64,000 bases of DNA from Gordionus sp. m RMFG-2023 (lineage: Eukaryota; Nematomorpha; Gordioida; Chordodea; Parachordodidae): contig NC_088778.1 in the NCBI RefSeq assembly GCF_954871325.1, positions 30,489,120 to 30,553,119 on the forward strand. Reading direction: 5' to 3'. Positions 12,801-23,999 of the stretch are shown in pieces. A program made the translations under genes and the position numbers. Positions within the stretch are counted from its first letter, which is position 1. Each line of letters opens with the position of its first letter. Under the pieces are notes generated by a model. The model did not search any database. It was not told where the DNA came from and saw nothing but the letters and a program-made list of their open reading frames with translations.

Positions 12801-15800
12801 ATGTGCTTTGATCTTTTGCGATAAAATTTGAATTTTATAGGATTAAACAATTGTCTCATTAAGAAGCCTCGTTATTAGCCTATCTAAAAACTTAAAAATA
12901 AACTAATTTTATATCGCTTAAAATGGTGCTTAACCCCATGAATTTAAGAGAATTGTGCCTACAAATTTTGGATTAATCTGAGTTTGATTTATACAAGAAT
13001 TCATTAAAATCAAAAATTTTTCAAGACTTAATTGTTTAGGCACTGTAGACCAGAGCTGGCTAATAAAAAAAATCCATTTGATTTCGATTATTTAAAAAAT
13101 ATATTTGTCCAAAATACTAAATGAATTCATGAGATCTAAAGAAATACCATTTGCTCGGCCCGGCCAGGATTTAAAAAAAAAATTAGGCTTGGCATATATT
13201 TTTTTAAAAAAAATTTTCAACCAGGCCCGGGTTTTATTTCAAGTCCTCGCTTTGTAGATGGTAATGGCGATTAAAAATAAATTTTTAACATTCAGCTCTG
13301 CCCGGATATTTTTTAAAAAAATTTTAAGTCTGGCCCTTGTAAATTTTAAAAAAAATTAAAATATAACCCGGCACGTGTACCAGGTGCAGGTCTCTGATAT
13401 ATCTTATACTAATTTTGAAATTTTTTTTAAAATTTTGTTGTTAATGCTTACTTTTCAGTTTTAAAGTTTATAAAAAAAAAATAAACACTTCAATATAATC
13501 ACAGAATTATAATGAGCATCAATTGAGCGTTTCAAATGCTTTGTTGCAAACGCAAGTAATGCATTTCAAATAGTAAAGTGCAAATTAGTCAAATTACCGT
13601 TTGGCATTAGCAACCATTTAAAAAGACGCGAACAGGTTTGCTTTTTTTTAGATATTTTTTTAATCCTTCATTTTGCAATAGTATAATTACCTTTTAAAAT
13701 GGAATATTTCTAATTTAATAAAATAAATAGGCAGACGATAATATAATTTAGAAAAACCATTCCTTTTTTTTATAACTTATTTAAAATTTTTAATCAACGA
13801 TATTAATAAATAGGGAGCGTTACGTATTTTTTAAATTAAAAGAGTACGGCAAAAAGCAAACGCTCAATTTGTGAACATAATTATATATTATGTTCTCGGC
13901 ATTGGTATTTGAATTCAATTGTTAAAAAATAAAACTTGTTTTCCCAAACGATTCCTAAATTTGGAATATACCATTGCAAATGGTGAAAATAATCTTTCTA
14001 CTGAAGTTTATGGTGAAGATGATGCATATAATTATTTTATTTTTTATCCTGACTTAAATAAACCAGTGCCCACTATTCAAATTTTTTTTTCCACTTCTAT
14101 ATTTCACCTGAAAACAATTTTATTAAATAGGCAAGGTTTGGCTTGGAAATTTACCATGATAGATAAGGGATTGATGTTAAGGCAAAAGTTAACATTTCTG
14201 TCAATTGGTTGTTAAATTTGAAACATATTTCGTTTTAAAAAATAACTTCTAATATAAAGGGGGGAGGATTCTAAAAATTTCTTCATTTTTGCGCCAAAAC
14301 GCTTGCCACAAAACTCATAATCAATATTTTATAATAGGGCGGGTGTATTATTAAATGAATAAATTTACCCTTAGGCACTTTAAATGGGGGTGCATGACAC
14401 CCTGATAGAATATAACAGTAGCTAAATTAAAAATAATATAATCTCCATTATTTTTTTTGTGTTTAAATTAGGGAATTTCACAGTAGTATTCGTTTTAGAT
14501 AAAAAAATATATATATATTGACTGACCTTATTTCCAAATAAAACATAGATTTGTTTTTTTACAAAATAAATATATATGAATATCATCTTTATTTGATAAA
14601 TCAGTTTTCTATTTGACAAAATATCAAATATGAGCACGGTTTATCAATATGTATTTTTATTTTAACAAATTCCTGATTGGATCTCCTGAAGTAGTGTTGT
14701 TGGCTAACTCAATATTTAATCCAGAAAAATATTACGCAAGCCTGAAGATTTTGCTCGTAGAAGGAACAACGGTCTAGGCATATATTATCGAAATCTCGAA
14801 GCGTAGGTAATATTTTTCTGCCTACAAAAATAGAGTTAGCCGTTTTAAAAAATCGGCTCAAACGAGCGGTTTAAAAACACTATCCTGAAGCATTATTTTT
14901 TACCTGTGAGGCTAATGGAGTAAAAAAAATATAATTTTTTTTTATCTAAATATCTAATTAAAATGTTAGTATTGATTTAAAATTGTAATTTAAGTCATAT
15001 TATTTTTTTTTCATAAATAACAAATTTTGCCAACCATACACACATGTTGAATTTAACTAAATTATAATATCATCTTCCTTTATCCCATCCATTTCTAAAT
15101 ATTCCATTTTAAAAGACAAGTTAATTCTTTTACATTTTATATAAAATTAAATTTAAATATAATTACATAACTAGGAAGGGATTTTTATTACCCTGCTCTT
15201 ATTATTCTTATCTGGGTAACAAGGTCTTGTAGACTTTCTTGTAAAAAAACCCTAGTGAACTGTTAATAGGCCAACGTGAAAAATGAGAATATAAAAGTTT
15301 TGAAAAAAACGCCAGTTTTGTTTTTTAAATGGTTCATAACGCCTACTGGTAATTTTACCAACATGCATCATACAATTTGAAATGTATACTATGCATTTGC
15401 AATGCATTGAAACAAAAAATTTGACATTTCTCTGAATTGACCTAAACCCTTTTTAAAATCTAAATAATTAAAAAGATGAAAGCATAAAGAGATATGCGAA
15501 GAAAAGTGTAAATAATATTGGTTGGAGTAAATTATTGAAATGGCAAAAAAATTGATATTTAAATAGATTTAGTAAAGAAAGCCTATGTTTTAAAATTACT
15601 GAGAATTTTTCAAGAATAGTTTGTGGATATAATAGCTAGTGTTATTAAACGGCTCATTTTGAGCCGATTTTTTATAACGGCTAACTCAATATTTTGGCCA
15701 AAAAATATTGCTTAGGCCTCGAGATTTCGATAATAATTTATGTATAGAACTTTGTTCCTTCTATGAGCAAAATCTTCAGGCTTGCGTATATTTTTCTGGG

Positions 15801-18800
15801 TGAAGTATTGAGTTAGCCAAAAAATTTGCTCAAAATGAGCCGTTTAACAATACTAATAATGGCTAAGGTATATTATATTTTAATATAAAATTATCAATAG
15901 GTTAATTACGCAGGTTGCATCAGTTCAATTGAGCTTGTCCCCATACCTCGAAGAGACCTTTCGATGTTTCTAAGTACAAGGCTTCCAACACCTGTATTAA
16001 ATTTGAATATTATTCAAAAATAAAATATCAGATATATATATGGTGAATTCCATATCAAATCAACTAGGTTTCAACCCGACCCCTTTCAATTTTTTTTAAA
16101 TTTTGCATACTGGTAGTATATACTATAACTGAAATTTTACCTCCCAAAAAGGCTTACCCGCTAAGATATGGGCGTTTAAAGCGCGGAAAAATGGTACATT
16201 TTTGACAAGAAGTGCCTCATTTATTTTCAAATCTCGAGAAATAAAAAAATAATTTAAATTTTATTATGTAGCTTAATAATAGTTCTATAATATGACATAA
16301 AAATAAATATGATATAAATATGATGAATGTCCAAAACCGGATGTATAAAACCGGAAATGGCCATAGAAAAAAAAAGTATTTTTTTTTCGGAATTTTTTTT
16401 CTGTAGATAGATATAACACTGCTTTATATTTGTACCAAATCCTAGCCTGGGATAAAAAGGGGTCTAGGAGTTATGACTCTTTATATGGCTTAAATCGATC
16501 AAAAATATTCATTTAATGAATACTTATGAAATAATGTTTATTTAAAAATATTAAAATTCAACAAATATCATCATAGGTACACATACCATGTGTATCTGCA
16601 CACTACACCAAAATTTTAAGCTTTTTTAATAGGGGGAAAATTAAAACAGCTTACAAACAATAATGATCATTATAATTATCTTCCAATAAACGATTATAAA
16701 CATTGTATTGCACAAAGTCTTTGCAATCCTGCCCAGCTTGGATGTTACATCAATAAATGTAAATTTTGTCCTAATTCATCCCAAATAAAAGAAAGACTGA
16801 TTATATTATTTGATACGAATTCAATAGATTATATATCATTTAAACAATGGTTGGCAGTGGATAGTACGCTCGAAACGCTGACAAAATCAGCTGATGAATT
16901 CCTAGATTATTAAATTGAGAAATTAGACAATTTGATTCCACATTCATTTATAGCATCACAACAATCATTATTTTAAAACAATTTAAAATCTAATTTAAAT
17001 GTTGGCGAATACTTAGTTATTGCCGGCTTTTCGGAAAATTATGCATTTATAGTGCAAGACCATGCACAGGGATTTCATTGGACAAATAATCAGTCCACTA
17101 TTCACCCTTTTATCATTTATTATTGTCAGGACAACACTATAAAACATATAAGTTTAGTGGTGATATCAGATTGCTTAAAGCACAATGCCTGTGCCTTTTA
17201 TTTATTTCAAACTAAAATGATCTTATTTTTAAAAGAAATATTTGATACATTGACCAAAATTTAATATTTTTCTGATGGGGCGGGCCGTAACCCAATATAA
17301 AAATAAAAAAAATTTCATAAATCTCTATAATCATGAATGTGACTTTGGTATAAAGGCCGAGTGGCATTTTTTTGCTACAGCTCATGGAAAAAGTCCGTGC
17401 AACAGTTTAGGAGGTATTACAAAATGGCTAGCAGCTCGAGCTAGTTTGCAACGACCATATCAAAACCATATTTTGACACCAATGGATTTATTCGACTTTG
17501 CAACAAATAATATACATGGAGTAAATTACATTTTTGTAAGCAATAATGAATACAATAATATGGAAAATCATCTAGAAAGCAGATTTTTGAGAGCAAAAAG
17601 AATTCCGGGAACACAAAAATACCATGCTTATATTCCCCTTAACGAAAATAAAATTAAAGTCAAAATTTATTCCAATTCTTTAGATAATATATGATATATT
17701 GTAAACATAATTATGAATTATTATATTATATGTAATTATGCATTTCAGAAAAATAAAGTTATAAATTGGTTTAGAATTATTTTGTCAAGTAATTTTCAGT
17801 CACAATTTTAGACATAATTTTTAAAAAAACATTATTTCATAAGTATTCATTAAATGAAGGTATTTCTGATCAATTTAAGCCATATAAAGAGTCATAACTC
17901 CTAGACCCTTTTTCATCCCAGGCTAGGATTTGGCACAAATATAAAGCAGTGTTATATCTATCTACAGAAAAAAAATTTCGAAAAAAAAAACCTTTTTTTT
18001 CTATGGCCATTTCCGGTTTTATACATCCGGTTTTGGACATTCATCAAATTTATATCATTATATTTTAAAGAACTATTATTAAGCTACATAATAAAATTTA
18101 AATTATTTTTCTAACTTAATTATTTCTCGAGATATTTGAAAATAAATGAGGCACATTTTGTCAAAAATGTACTATTTTTCCGCACTTTAAACGCCCATAT
18201 CTTAGCGAGTAAACCTTGTGGGAGGTAAAATTTCATTTTTTTCTTAGTTATAGTATATACTACCATTATGCAAAATTTAAGAAAAATTGAAGGGGGTCGG
18301 GTTGAGAATCGACTTTTTTTGGTTGATTTGATATGGAATTCACCATATATAAAATACTAGTAATTTTCAAGTTTTTGCATATATTATTAGTATGATGAAT
18401 TATAATTTTTAAAAGAATATACCTTTGACGGTTCCTACTGTAACAATAATTAAATAAGATTGTGGGAATAATTTCATGGCAAATGAAACCCCTTCATAGA
18501 TATTTATACATCTATATATTTCTTTGGCAACCATTACCAATAATTTTATTGGGAAAAAATTGAAAATACGGTATACAATATCAAAAGGAGAATAAAACAT
18601 CAAATACCTAGTCAAATAAATTATTGTTAGATAATAAAAAATATAATTACCATACAATGGTAGCAAATATGAGCTTTTTCTGTTTAAATGGAATAGGCTC
18701 GCTAAGAATAAAATTTGCTAAAATGTTTCCAGCAAAAATTGATAACATTGTTGAAAACCAACATGATAGTGGATGCCGACGGGCAGAGGGGCGGTCATCT

Positions 18801-18967
18801 TATAAAATATTTATATAAATTTGTATATATTAGTTTAAACTTTCAGCTTTTAATATTAAACAAACACCTATGACATGTGCAACTGAAAAATAAGGATAAA
18901 CTCTATTTGCCACATTAATCAGAAATAATCGATCGAGATCAGAAGAGGATAAATAGTCATGAGACAT
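9831..18967 (-). CDS. TMEM38-like: TRIC-type intracellular cation channel, paralogue A (five exons)
   Basis: Trimeric intracellular cation channels sit in the ER/SR membrane and carry monovalent counter-ion current during Ca2+ release. Exons on the minus strand are 18967-18841, 18798-18651, 18607-18423, 15991-15910 and 10419-9831. All introns are GT-AG and phases agree, giving 1,131 nt and 376 aa. Recognisable blocks against vertebrate TMEM38A are ARRHPLSCWFSTML (TM2 region), YLMFYSPFDIVYR, the TM4 motif KEIYR (K120, R124; family lipid-binding site), TVKGVGSLVLRN (TM5) and KLSLMVAIVFTL. A hydrophilic, acidic-then-basic tail of about 110 residues is longer than in the roughly 300-aa vertebrate proteins. 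It ends KKKD, which fits a KKxx ER-retrieval signal. Introns 1 and 2 are 42-43 nt; intron 3 is inflated by a transposon, and intron 4 is 5.5 kb. The start was chosen as the first ATG, shared with paralogue B. The terminal stop is TGA. Confidence 0.93.
11554..12712. mobile_element. GC-rich MITE-like element, copy b, split by a nested palindrome
   Basis: Left part 11,554-11,693 (TTAGAGATCT, GGTCTGGGTCGGGTC). Right part 12,558-12,712 (GGGTTCGGGCCAGGCCGG, GGCCCGATGCAGATCACTAA). Flanked by the 7-bp direct repeat TAATAAG (11547-11553, 12713-12719). Copy B carries a related element at 47,219-47,582, but without the nested insert. Confidence 0.72.
11694..12557. mobile_element. Large palindromic (foldback) element with mirrored ORF starts
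   Basis: Two arms of about 400 bp (11,694-12,091 and 12,127-12,557) are near-perfect inverted copies around a 35-nt loop. Each arm, read inward, begins TATGCCTATAAATAGGCTG, which contains a TATA-like box. A leader of about 230 nt follows, then an ATG opening the frame MAENASKGDIEEV...NINTKLDA (11,927 on plus; 12,339 on minus). The minus-strand arm is longer and continues the peptide for about 15 more residues to a stop. The left arm lacks about 53 bp there. The peptide resembles the start of a coiled-coil protein but I do not recognise it. No target duplication longer than 2-3 bp is evident. The element is absent from copy B. Confidence 0.8.
13866..14240 (+). other. Copy A-specific insert in TRIC A intron 4 with a 98-codon ORF
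   Basis: Relative to copy B (junction near 49,980, ACGCTCAAAAATAACTT), copy A carries about 375 extra bp. The insert includes an open frame at 13,919-14,215 on the plus strand, antisense to TRIC. Its peptide has a protein-like composition with blocks such as STEVYGEDDAYNYFIFYPDL and QGLAWKFTMIDKGL. The frame begins before the first good ATG context and has no obvious signal peptide or known motif. It could be a captured exon, a retro-copied fragment or part of an unrecognised element. No inverted ends or poly(A) were seen. Function is unknown. Confidence 0.4.
14692..14882. mobile_element. hAT-type MITE TAGTGTTG, copy 2
   Basis: 191 bp, starting TAGTGTTGTTGGCTAACTC and ending TTTAAAAACACTA, with an exact 8-bp target duplication TCCTGAAG (14684-14691, 14883-14890). 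A short segment near the left end is missing compared with copies 1 and 3. It lies in TRIC A intron 4. Copy B has the empty site GGCCTGAAGCAT near 50,405. Confidence 0.92.
14891..15636. other. TRIC A intron 4 sequence, nothing further seen
   Basis: AT-rich intronic sequence aligning with about 50,405-51,260 of copy B. Copy B has about 170 extra bp at 50,575-50,745. No ORF or structured element was found. Confidence 0.5.
15637..15855. mobile_element. hAT-type MITE TAGTGTTG, copy 3
   Basis: 219 bp with ends TAGTGTTATTAAACGGCTC and GAGCCGTTTAACAATACTA. The 8-bp target duplication is ATAATAGC/ATAATGGC with one mismatch. It sits in TRIC A intron 4, about 50 bp from exon 4. Copy B keeps the empty site ATAATAGCTAGGG near 51,257. 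Confidence 0.9.
16035..18351 (+). mobile_element. 2.3-kb DNA transposon with ~500-bp terminal inverted repeats, in TRIC A intron 3
   Basis: The ends TATATATGGTGAATTCCATA are inverted copies. The inverted repeat extends roughly 16,035-16,540 against 17,830-18,351, with conserved blocks such as TCCGGTTTTATACATCCGG and TATAACACTGC. Between them a plus-strand transposase frame runs about 16,655-17,694. It has blocks VQDHAQGFHWTNNQSTIHPF, VVISDCLKHNA (first acidic residue), a DGA...QYKNKKNF block near 17,275 (second acidic residue) and AEWHFFATAHGK...ARASLQRPYQNHILTP. I recall closely similar unannotated transposase-like proteins in Hydra and insects, but I cannot name the superfamily. In-frame stops near 16,910 and 16,975 and a shift near 17,263-17,275 make it inactive. 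The target is AT-rich, so TA or TATA duplication cannot be resolved. Copy B has the empty intron of 135 nt. Confidence 0.87.
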
Positions 18968-18990
18968 TATTGGATTTGGGTGTCTAGAAT

Positions 18991-19640
18991 ATTAAAAAGT
19001 ATCAAAAAGACAAATAAGCTAAAATGGCGACCAGTATGGCCCCTGGTTGAAGCGAGAGATTTTAAAATATAAATATAAAATTAAAACATGGCCGCCAATA
19101 AATTTCAATCGGTAATTACAAATGAGACAGATTCTATAATTTAAATTAATAACGAATTATTAGAAATTTGTAATTTAATAAAGTAAATAATACAATTTAA
19201 ATTTAATTAATTGATATAAAAAAATTAAATATGTAGTATTTAATATAATGTAATGTAATCAATATATTTAAATTTAATATAATAGTTAATATTATTAACA
19301 TAGTTAGTATATATATATTGAATATAATTATTTATTTACATCATATATAAAATTTAATTATAAATATTTATAATATATTTAAATATTTAATATTAAATTA
19401 ATTGATATATAAAATAATTAAATATATGATTGTTTGTAGTATTTAATATAATGTAATCAATATATTTAAATTTAATATAATAGTTAATATTATTAACATA
19501 GTTAGTATAATATATTTTATATATTAATTTAATTATATATTGAATATAATTTCATCATATATAAAATTTAATTATAATTATTTATAATATATTTATATAT
19601 AAATATATATTGGTTTATATAATTTATTGCTTTATGATTA
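18991..19640. repeat. Very AT-rich low-complexity region upstream of TRIC A
   Basis: A stretch of about 90 bp (AATATAATGTAATCAATATA and following) is repeated at about 19,240 and 19,443, an imperfect direct repeat with a period near 203 bp. The rest is A/T-only filler. Any promoter of TRIC A should lie in the first few hundred bases, but no clear TATA or initiator element can be separated from the background. Confidence 0.6.
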
Positions 19641-19644
19641 ATTG

Positions 19645-19965
19645 GTATATGTTAATTACTTAACTTACTAAGAAATCCCTAAATAAATTTTTTATCGTTG
19701 GATTTATACTTATTTATATAATCATCAGATTTCCTCACATCTTTTAATTTTTTTGAGATTCTATTAGTATATATAAGTTACCTAACTTAGTAGGAAATCC
19801 CTGATTAAATTTTTTATCGTTGGTTTTATACTTATTTATATAATCATCAGATTTCCTCACATCTTTTAATTTTTTTGAGATTCTATTAGTATATATAAGT
19901 TACCTAACTTAGTAGGAAATCCCTGAATAAATTTTTTATCGTTGGATTAATACTTATTGCAATGT
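19645..19965. repeat. Tandem repeat, period about 128 bp, 2.5 copies
   Basis: The block containing AGGAAATCCCTGAATAAATT, TTTTTTATCGTTGG and CATCAGATTTCCTCACATC recurs at about 19,665, 19,793 and 19,920. The last two copies are nearly identical. Confidence 0.85.
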
Positions 19966-20403
19966 TACACATTTATTAGCATTAAAGGATATATTTTTAT
20001 TTTATTAAATAATATTTATTTCACAAATAAATATATAATCTTATAATACATTATTTATAAGGGTATCATTTAGTATAAATATACGAATAACGTTAAATAC
20101 AGAAAAAAATAATTGGATAAAAAATGCGCATAAATGCAATACAAAACGTTAATAAATAAATAAAAAATCACAAAAATTATGGATAATTACAATATAAAAT
20201 TAGGCATAAGAACGACCATAAATATTGTAATTGGCGTATACCACTTCTGTATGACCCGACTAGAATATAAATACTTAGACTAATAGCTGTTATTTTTATT
20301 GACAACATGAAAATTATTGAACAATTAATATAATTACATGACGGAGGAAAAATCGTGAAAAAAGAATATATGACAAAAGTAGAAATTGTAGTTTAAAAAA
20401 AAC
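19966..20403. other. AT-rich spacer, no gene
   Basis: No open frame, repeat or recognisable element was found. It probably includes the 3' outer part of the MULE, but no terminal inverted repeat was located. Confidence 0.4.
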
Positions 20404-22700
20404 TTAAATGTGATTAGATTTTTTTGAATATAAATATCTTGATATTTTTTCTAAATATTCCATAGCTGTAACTTTCCTTCCATCATCTAATTGTAATAAT
20501 TTAAGATATATGTCCTGTTCTATAATTTTTATAGTGTCAACAAAAAGATTAATGTTAGGATGAGAGTAATATCAAAGATCTGTGTAAACCTTCGACATGA
20601 TTATTTGTCCTTTCACCCCTAACATTAAATGTATTCCACATTTGGTAGTTAAATCTTGCATTACTATTAATCCAAGTATTTTCAAAATAATCTAAAAAGT
20701 TGTATATAGAATACAACCCAAAAGAATCAGCTTGTATTTTTAGTTCATTCATAATATATGGCACATCTCGCTCTAATAACAACGGGATAGCCATAATTAT
20801 ACGGAAAAATTTTTTTACATCATTATTTTGTATATTTATCATGGTCAGACCACATTGCTGAATGCGCTTAATGATACATTGACAAAAATGGAAATAACAG
20901 CCTTTGACAAGAATGTTTGGGAAAACATTCTTTAAGGCTAAATATGCGCCAATTTCAAAATCAATGGTCGCATATTTTGGGGAAAAATAAACCTAAAGTT
21001 AAACAATAATTTTTTAATAAATTAAACATATTTATATAAGTATATTTATATTTATTAGGCAATAATATATAAACACATACAATTAAAGTATAGTTAATTA
21101 AAATATTAATAGTATAAAATTGATAAGGGGAGGAATTAAAAGTTCCATCCAAAAAAATTTTTTCAGCCAAACAAAGGCGTGAAAGAAGAGATCTTGTAGA
21201 AAATATTAACAATTTTTTATCACACAACTATGAACTAAAAAATTAGTTCCAGTCATGGTAATTGTGTGCTCTTGGGTTAATATAATATCACCATTTGAAA
21301 GGGTGGGGGGGGGGTCGTGTTAATTGAATAACACGTCTCATAATGGATTTAACTGATAAAAAGGTAGGTAACGTTTTGGGGTTTTGCATACAGAAAGAAT
21401 CGAGTTTTCTGTCTCTCATAACTTTTCTGTATGTCTTTCTAATACTGATATTTTTATTTAACATAAGTTCTGTCTTAAGCATATTGATCGTGTAAGTGTA
21501 TTATATATTTCTTCATCATTATGATCAATATGCTTTTGTGTCATTATAAAATGAGTATTTAAAATCCCCCCCCCCCTTTACAATGTTTTGTATGGCATTT
21601 ATAATATATTAATTTATCATTAATGTACAAATACTTATTAGAATATAAAAAGTCATTATTATATTTTGATTTTATTAATTTATAAATTGATTTTTTTAAA
21701 AAAAAAATCTTGAAAATTGAATGGCGATTGATCTATTTAAAAAGAAAATAAATTTTGAATATCATTGCAATTAAATTGATATAATGAATATCATTTATAT
21801 TAAATTTTACATGGAATTGATGCATAATTGTTTTCACTGACAACAGCTTCTTGGGTTAGAATAAGAATATCATCTTGAATAGCTTTATAATTGATATAGT
21901 AAATGTATTAATCATTTTATATTTACATGGAATTGGTGCATAATTGATTTCACTGACAACAGCTTCTTGGGTTAGAATAGGAATATCATCTTGTATAGTA
22001 AATGTATTAATCATATTATGTTTACATGGAATTGATGCATAATTGTTTTCACTGACAACAGCTTTTTGGGTGAGAATAGGAATATCATATTGAATAGCTT
22101 TATAATTGATATAGTAAATATATTGTATTTTACATGGTGAATAATTTGTAATATTTTGTAAATAAGATATAATTAATGTATTACTTTGACGCCCAATATT
22201 TGTATATGAAATGGAAGCTTTAATAAAAAGGTAAATAATGTTAAAGGATGATATAAATTTTATAAAGATAAATCAAAATGATTTGTAAATTTTTTCAAAG
22301 ATAAATTAAAAGAATATTTGAGGTTTTACTTTGGCATTCTACACTTGCATATGAAATGAAAGCTTTAATAAAAAGGTAAATAATGTTAAAGGATGATATG
22401 AATTTTGTAAGGATAAATCAAAATGATCTGTAAATTATTTCAAAGATAAATTAAAAGAATATTTGAGGTTTTACTTTGCATCCTACAGAAAAATAATTTT
22501 TTTGAAGGCAGATTGCATCTATAATATATTAATATAAAATTTATCTATAATTAATATACTCGTGCATTCTTTGGACATAGTAAATAAATTGTTCTTAACA
22601 ATCCAGCGTCCAAGGCATGGTTTATTTGTGCATGTAAAGTAAGCAGTAAAGCTATTATAGTCTTTATGCTTTTTAAAGTGATTAGGCATAGCCATCTGAA
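20404..22700 (-). pseudogene. MULE (Mutator-like) transposase, decayed
   Basis: Reading on the minus strand, the order is typical of animal MULE transposases. A candidate FLYWCH-like zinc-finger region lies near 22,560-22,700 (HKDYNSFTAYFTC...CLGRW). It is followed by SIRKTYRKVMRD (21,430), then LAEKIFLDGTFNSSPYQFYT, the first catalytic Asp block (21,170-21,110). PKYATIDFEIGAYLALKNVF is the second Asp block (20,985-20,930), and KGCYFHFCQCIIKRIQQCGL includes the conserved C and H. FRTIM-like text and RTNNHVEGLHRSL (near 20,590) close the catalytic region, and the C-terminus ends at 20,404. Frame changes near 20,985 and 20,575, and a 22-kb region filled with tandem repeats between the N-terminal finger and the rest, show it is broken. 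No TIRs or target duplication were found. Confidence 0.8.
21808..22486. repeat. Two adjacent tandem-repeat arrays inside the MULE
   Basis: Array 1 (about 21,808-22,115) has three copies of a roughly 105-bp unit containing ATGGAATTGATGCATAATTG and TTTTCACTGACAACAGCTT. Array 2 (about 22,195-22,486) has two copies of a roughly 145-bp unit containing GGAAGCTTTAATAAAAAGG and AAGAATATTTGAGGTTTTAC. Each array is internally very similar, which suggests recent expansion. Confidence 0.85.
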
Positions 22701-23999
22701 ACAGGTATTAGTGGATTATATTTTGTTAAAAAAAAAATAGTAATAATTTTCCTTAACTAAGATTATATCTTAATTTCAAATAATATAGTCAAAGCAATGA
22801 TATATATAACATAGATTGGCGATTCATTCATTAAATGCATGATGAAAATGTCCTCACATTGCAATCAGCTGTAGCGCCATTTTGTAGTTTGGATATCCAT
22901 TATTTGTCTACATAAAATATTGGGGGGGGGGATGCTTTTGATCGTAAGACACTTCATCGTATTTTCGTCCAACTGGTCCAATTCGTTCAAAATGGAGATT
23001 TACAAGTTTGAAGTGATAAAAATGTTATTAAATCATTTGGAATGGTAAAAATGTAATTTTAAATGTATTTATTCATGTTATTATAGGATTCAATTTCTAT
23101 AGCAAATAAAGAAGTATTTTATTATTCAAATATAGATTATTTATTATAAGACAAATATTTATAATGTATAAGACAAATATTTATTATTTAAAATGTATAA
23201 AACAAAGAAATATGATTAAGAATACAATTAATAAATATAAATTATTCAACATGTATAAAACAAATATAAATTAAATATTATCAATACATTTGAATTGTAT
23301 ACTAATTTAATATAAGCTGATGATTTATAAGCAAACTCCAATTTATTAATAATATGATTATTATATTGTGTAGTCAGCTTTTCCAAATTTCTTTCTTTTA
23401 GGATATATTTGGAATTATTTTTTTAGAGTCATTCCTATGAGGTAATATAATGCCTAATAATTAAATCATTATAAAATTTGATAATTTGTTAAACTTGATA
23501 TGGCATTAAGAGGTTGCATGTTAGGTGTTAATAGGGGGTTGAGATTGAGCAAACATATTACCTAAAAGTAATGAATATAAAAAGATAATAATGGATGATA
23601 CTAATTAAAGTTGGTTGAGAGTTTATGACAAAGAACTGAAACTGAGTAAACATATTGCCTAAAAAAATTGATTATAGAAATTTTATTTTGTGAAACTTTA
23701 TATGATATTAGCAAACTGCATGTTGGGCGTTGCTAGAATTTGAGATTGAGTAAGCTGATAGTCTAAAACTATATTGATTTTAAAAATCTAATATTTTATG
23801 AAACTTGATAATGAAGGTTGTATAATTTGTTGAGATAATTGGAATTGAGTTATTGGTTGACTATCAGACATAAGTAGAAGGTTATTGACTAAATAATAGG
23901 TGTTATAGTGAATTATCTATTAAAAAACTTACCAATAGGGAGATTTACATTGTTCTAAGGTATAATCCTGAGTTTCTGTCTTACCTGATTGGAAAATAC
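22701..23999. other. AT-rich spacer with a degenerate ~140-bp repeat, no gene
   Basis: Between about 23,455 and 23,840 a degenerate unit recurs two to three times, with words such as TTGCATGTTAGGTGTTAATAG / CTGCATGTTGGGCGTTGCTAG and TTGAGATTGAGCAAACATATT. A run of ten G lies at about 22,921. No coding region is supported. The left end of the neighbouring gypsy element was not found here. Confidence 0.45.

Larger units (their letters stand above)
10615..13120. repeat. Older duplicated unit, copy A2 (TRIC A intron 4)
   Basis: Counterpart of A1 (2,890-4,535) and of B2 (46,305-49,330). It shares the GGAGAAAATTGTGTATGGAA block near 10,870, the AAAACGTTTGAATTATAGAT block near 10,920, the 'GAAATGGAGG' block near 11,455 and a 'GAGCTGGCTAATAAAA' end near 13,060. 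It contains the MITE-like element at 11,554-12,712. The two units of each TRIC locus flank the last TRIC exon on either side. Confidence 0.72.
1..18990. repeat. Segmental duplication, copy A (TRIC locus A)
   Basis: This segment matches about 35,640-52,130 in the same orientation along almost its whole length. Landmarks that pair up include the LINE tail at the start, the unit at 2,890-4,535, the TRIC last exon (9,831 against 45,506), exon 4 (15,991 against 51,394) and exons 3-1 up to the start codon (18,967 against 52,110). Similarity stops shortly upstream of the start codons. The left limit lies outside the window. Non-coding identity looks roughly 85-90 percent by eye, with many small indels and large element insertions specific to one copy. 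Confidence 0.9.

Noticed and set aside
17052-17264. Separate 70-codon ORF as an independent gene
   Set aside because: It is a middle part of the transposase in the intron 3 transposon, cut out by stops on both sides.
22200-22490. Possible CRISPR-like array
   Set aside because: The units are about 145-bp tandem duplications without short repeats and unique spacers, and the genome is eukaryotic.
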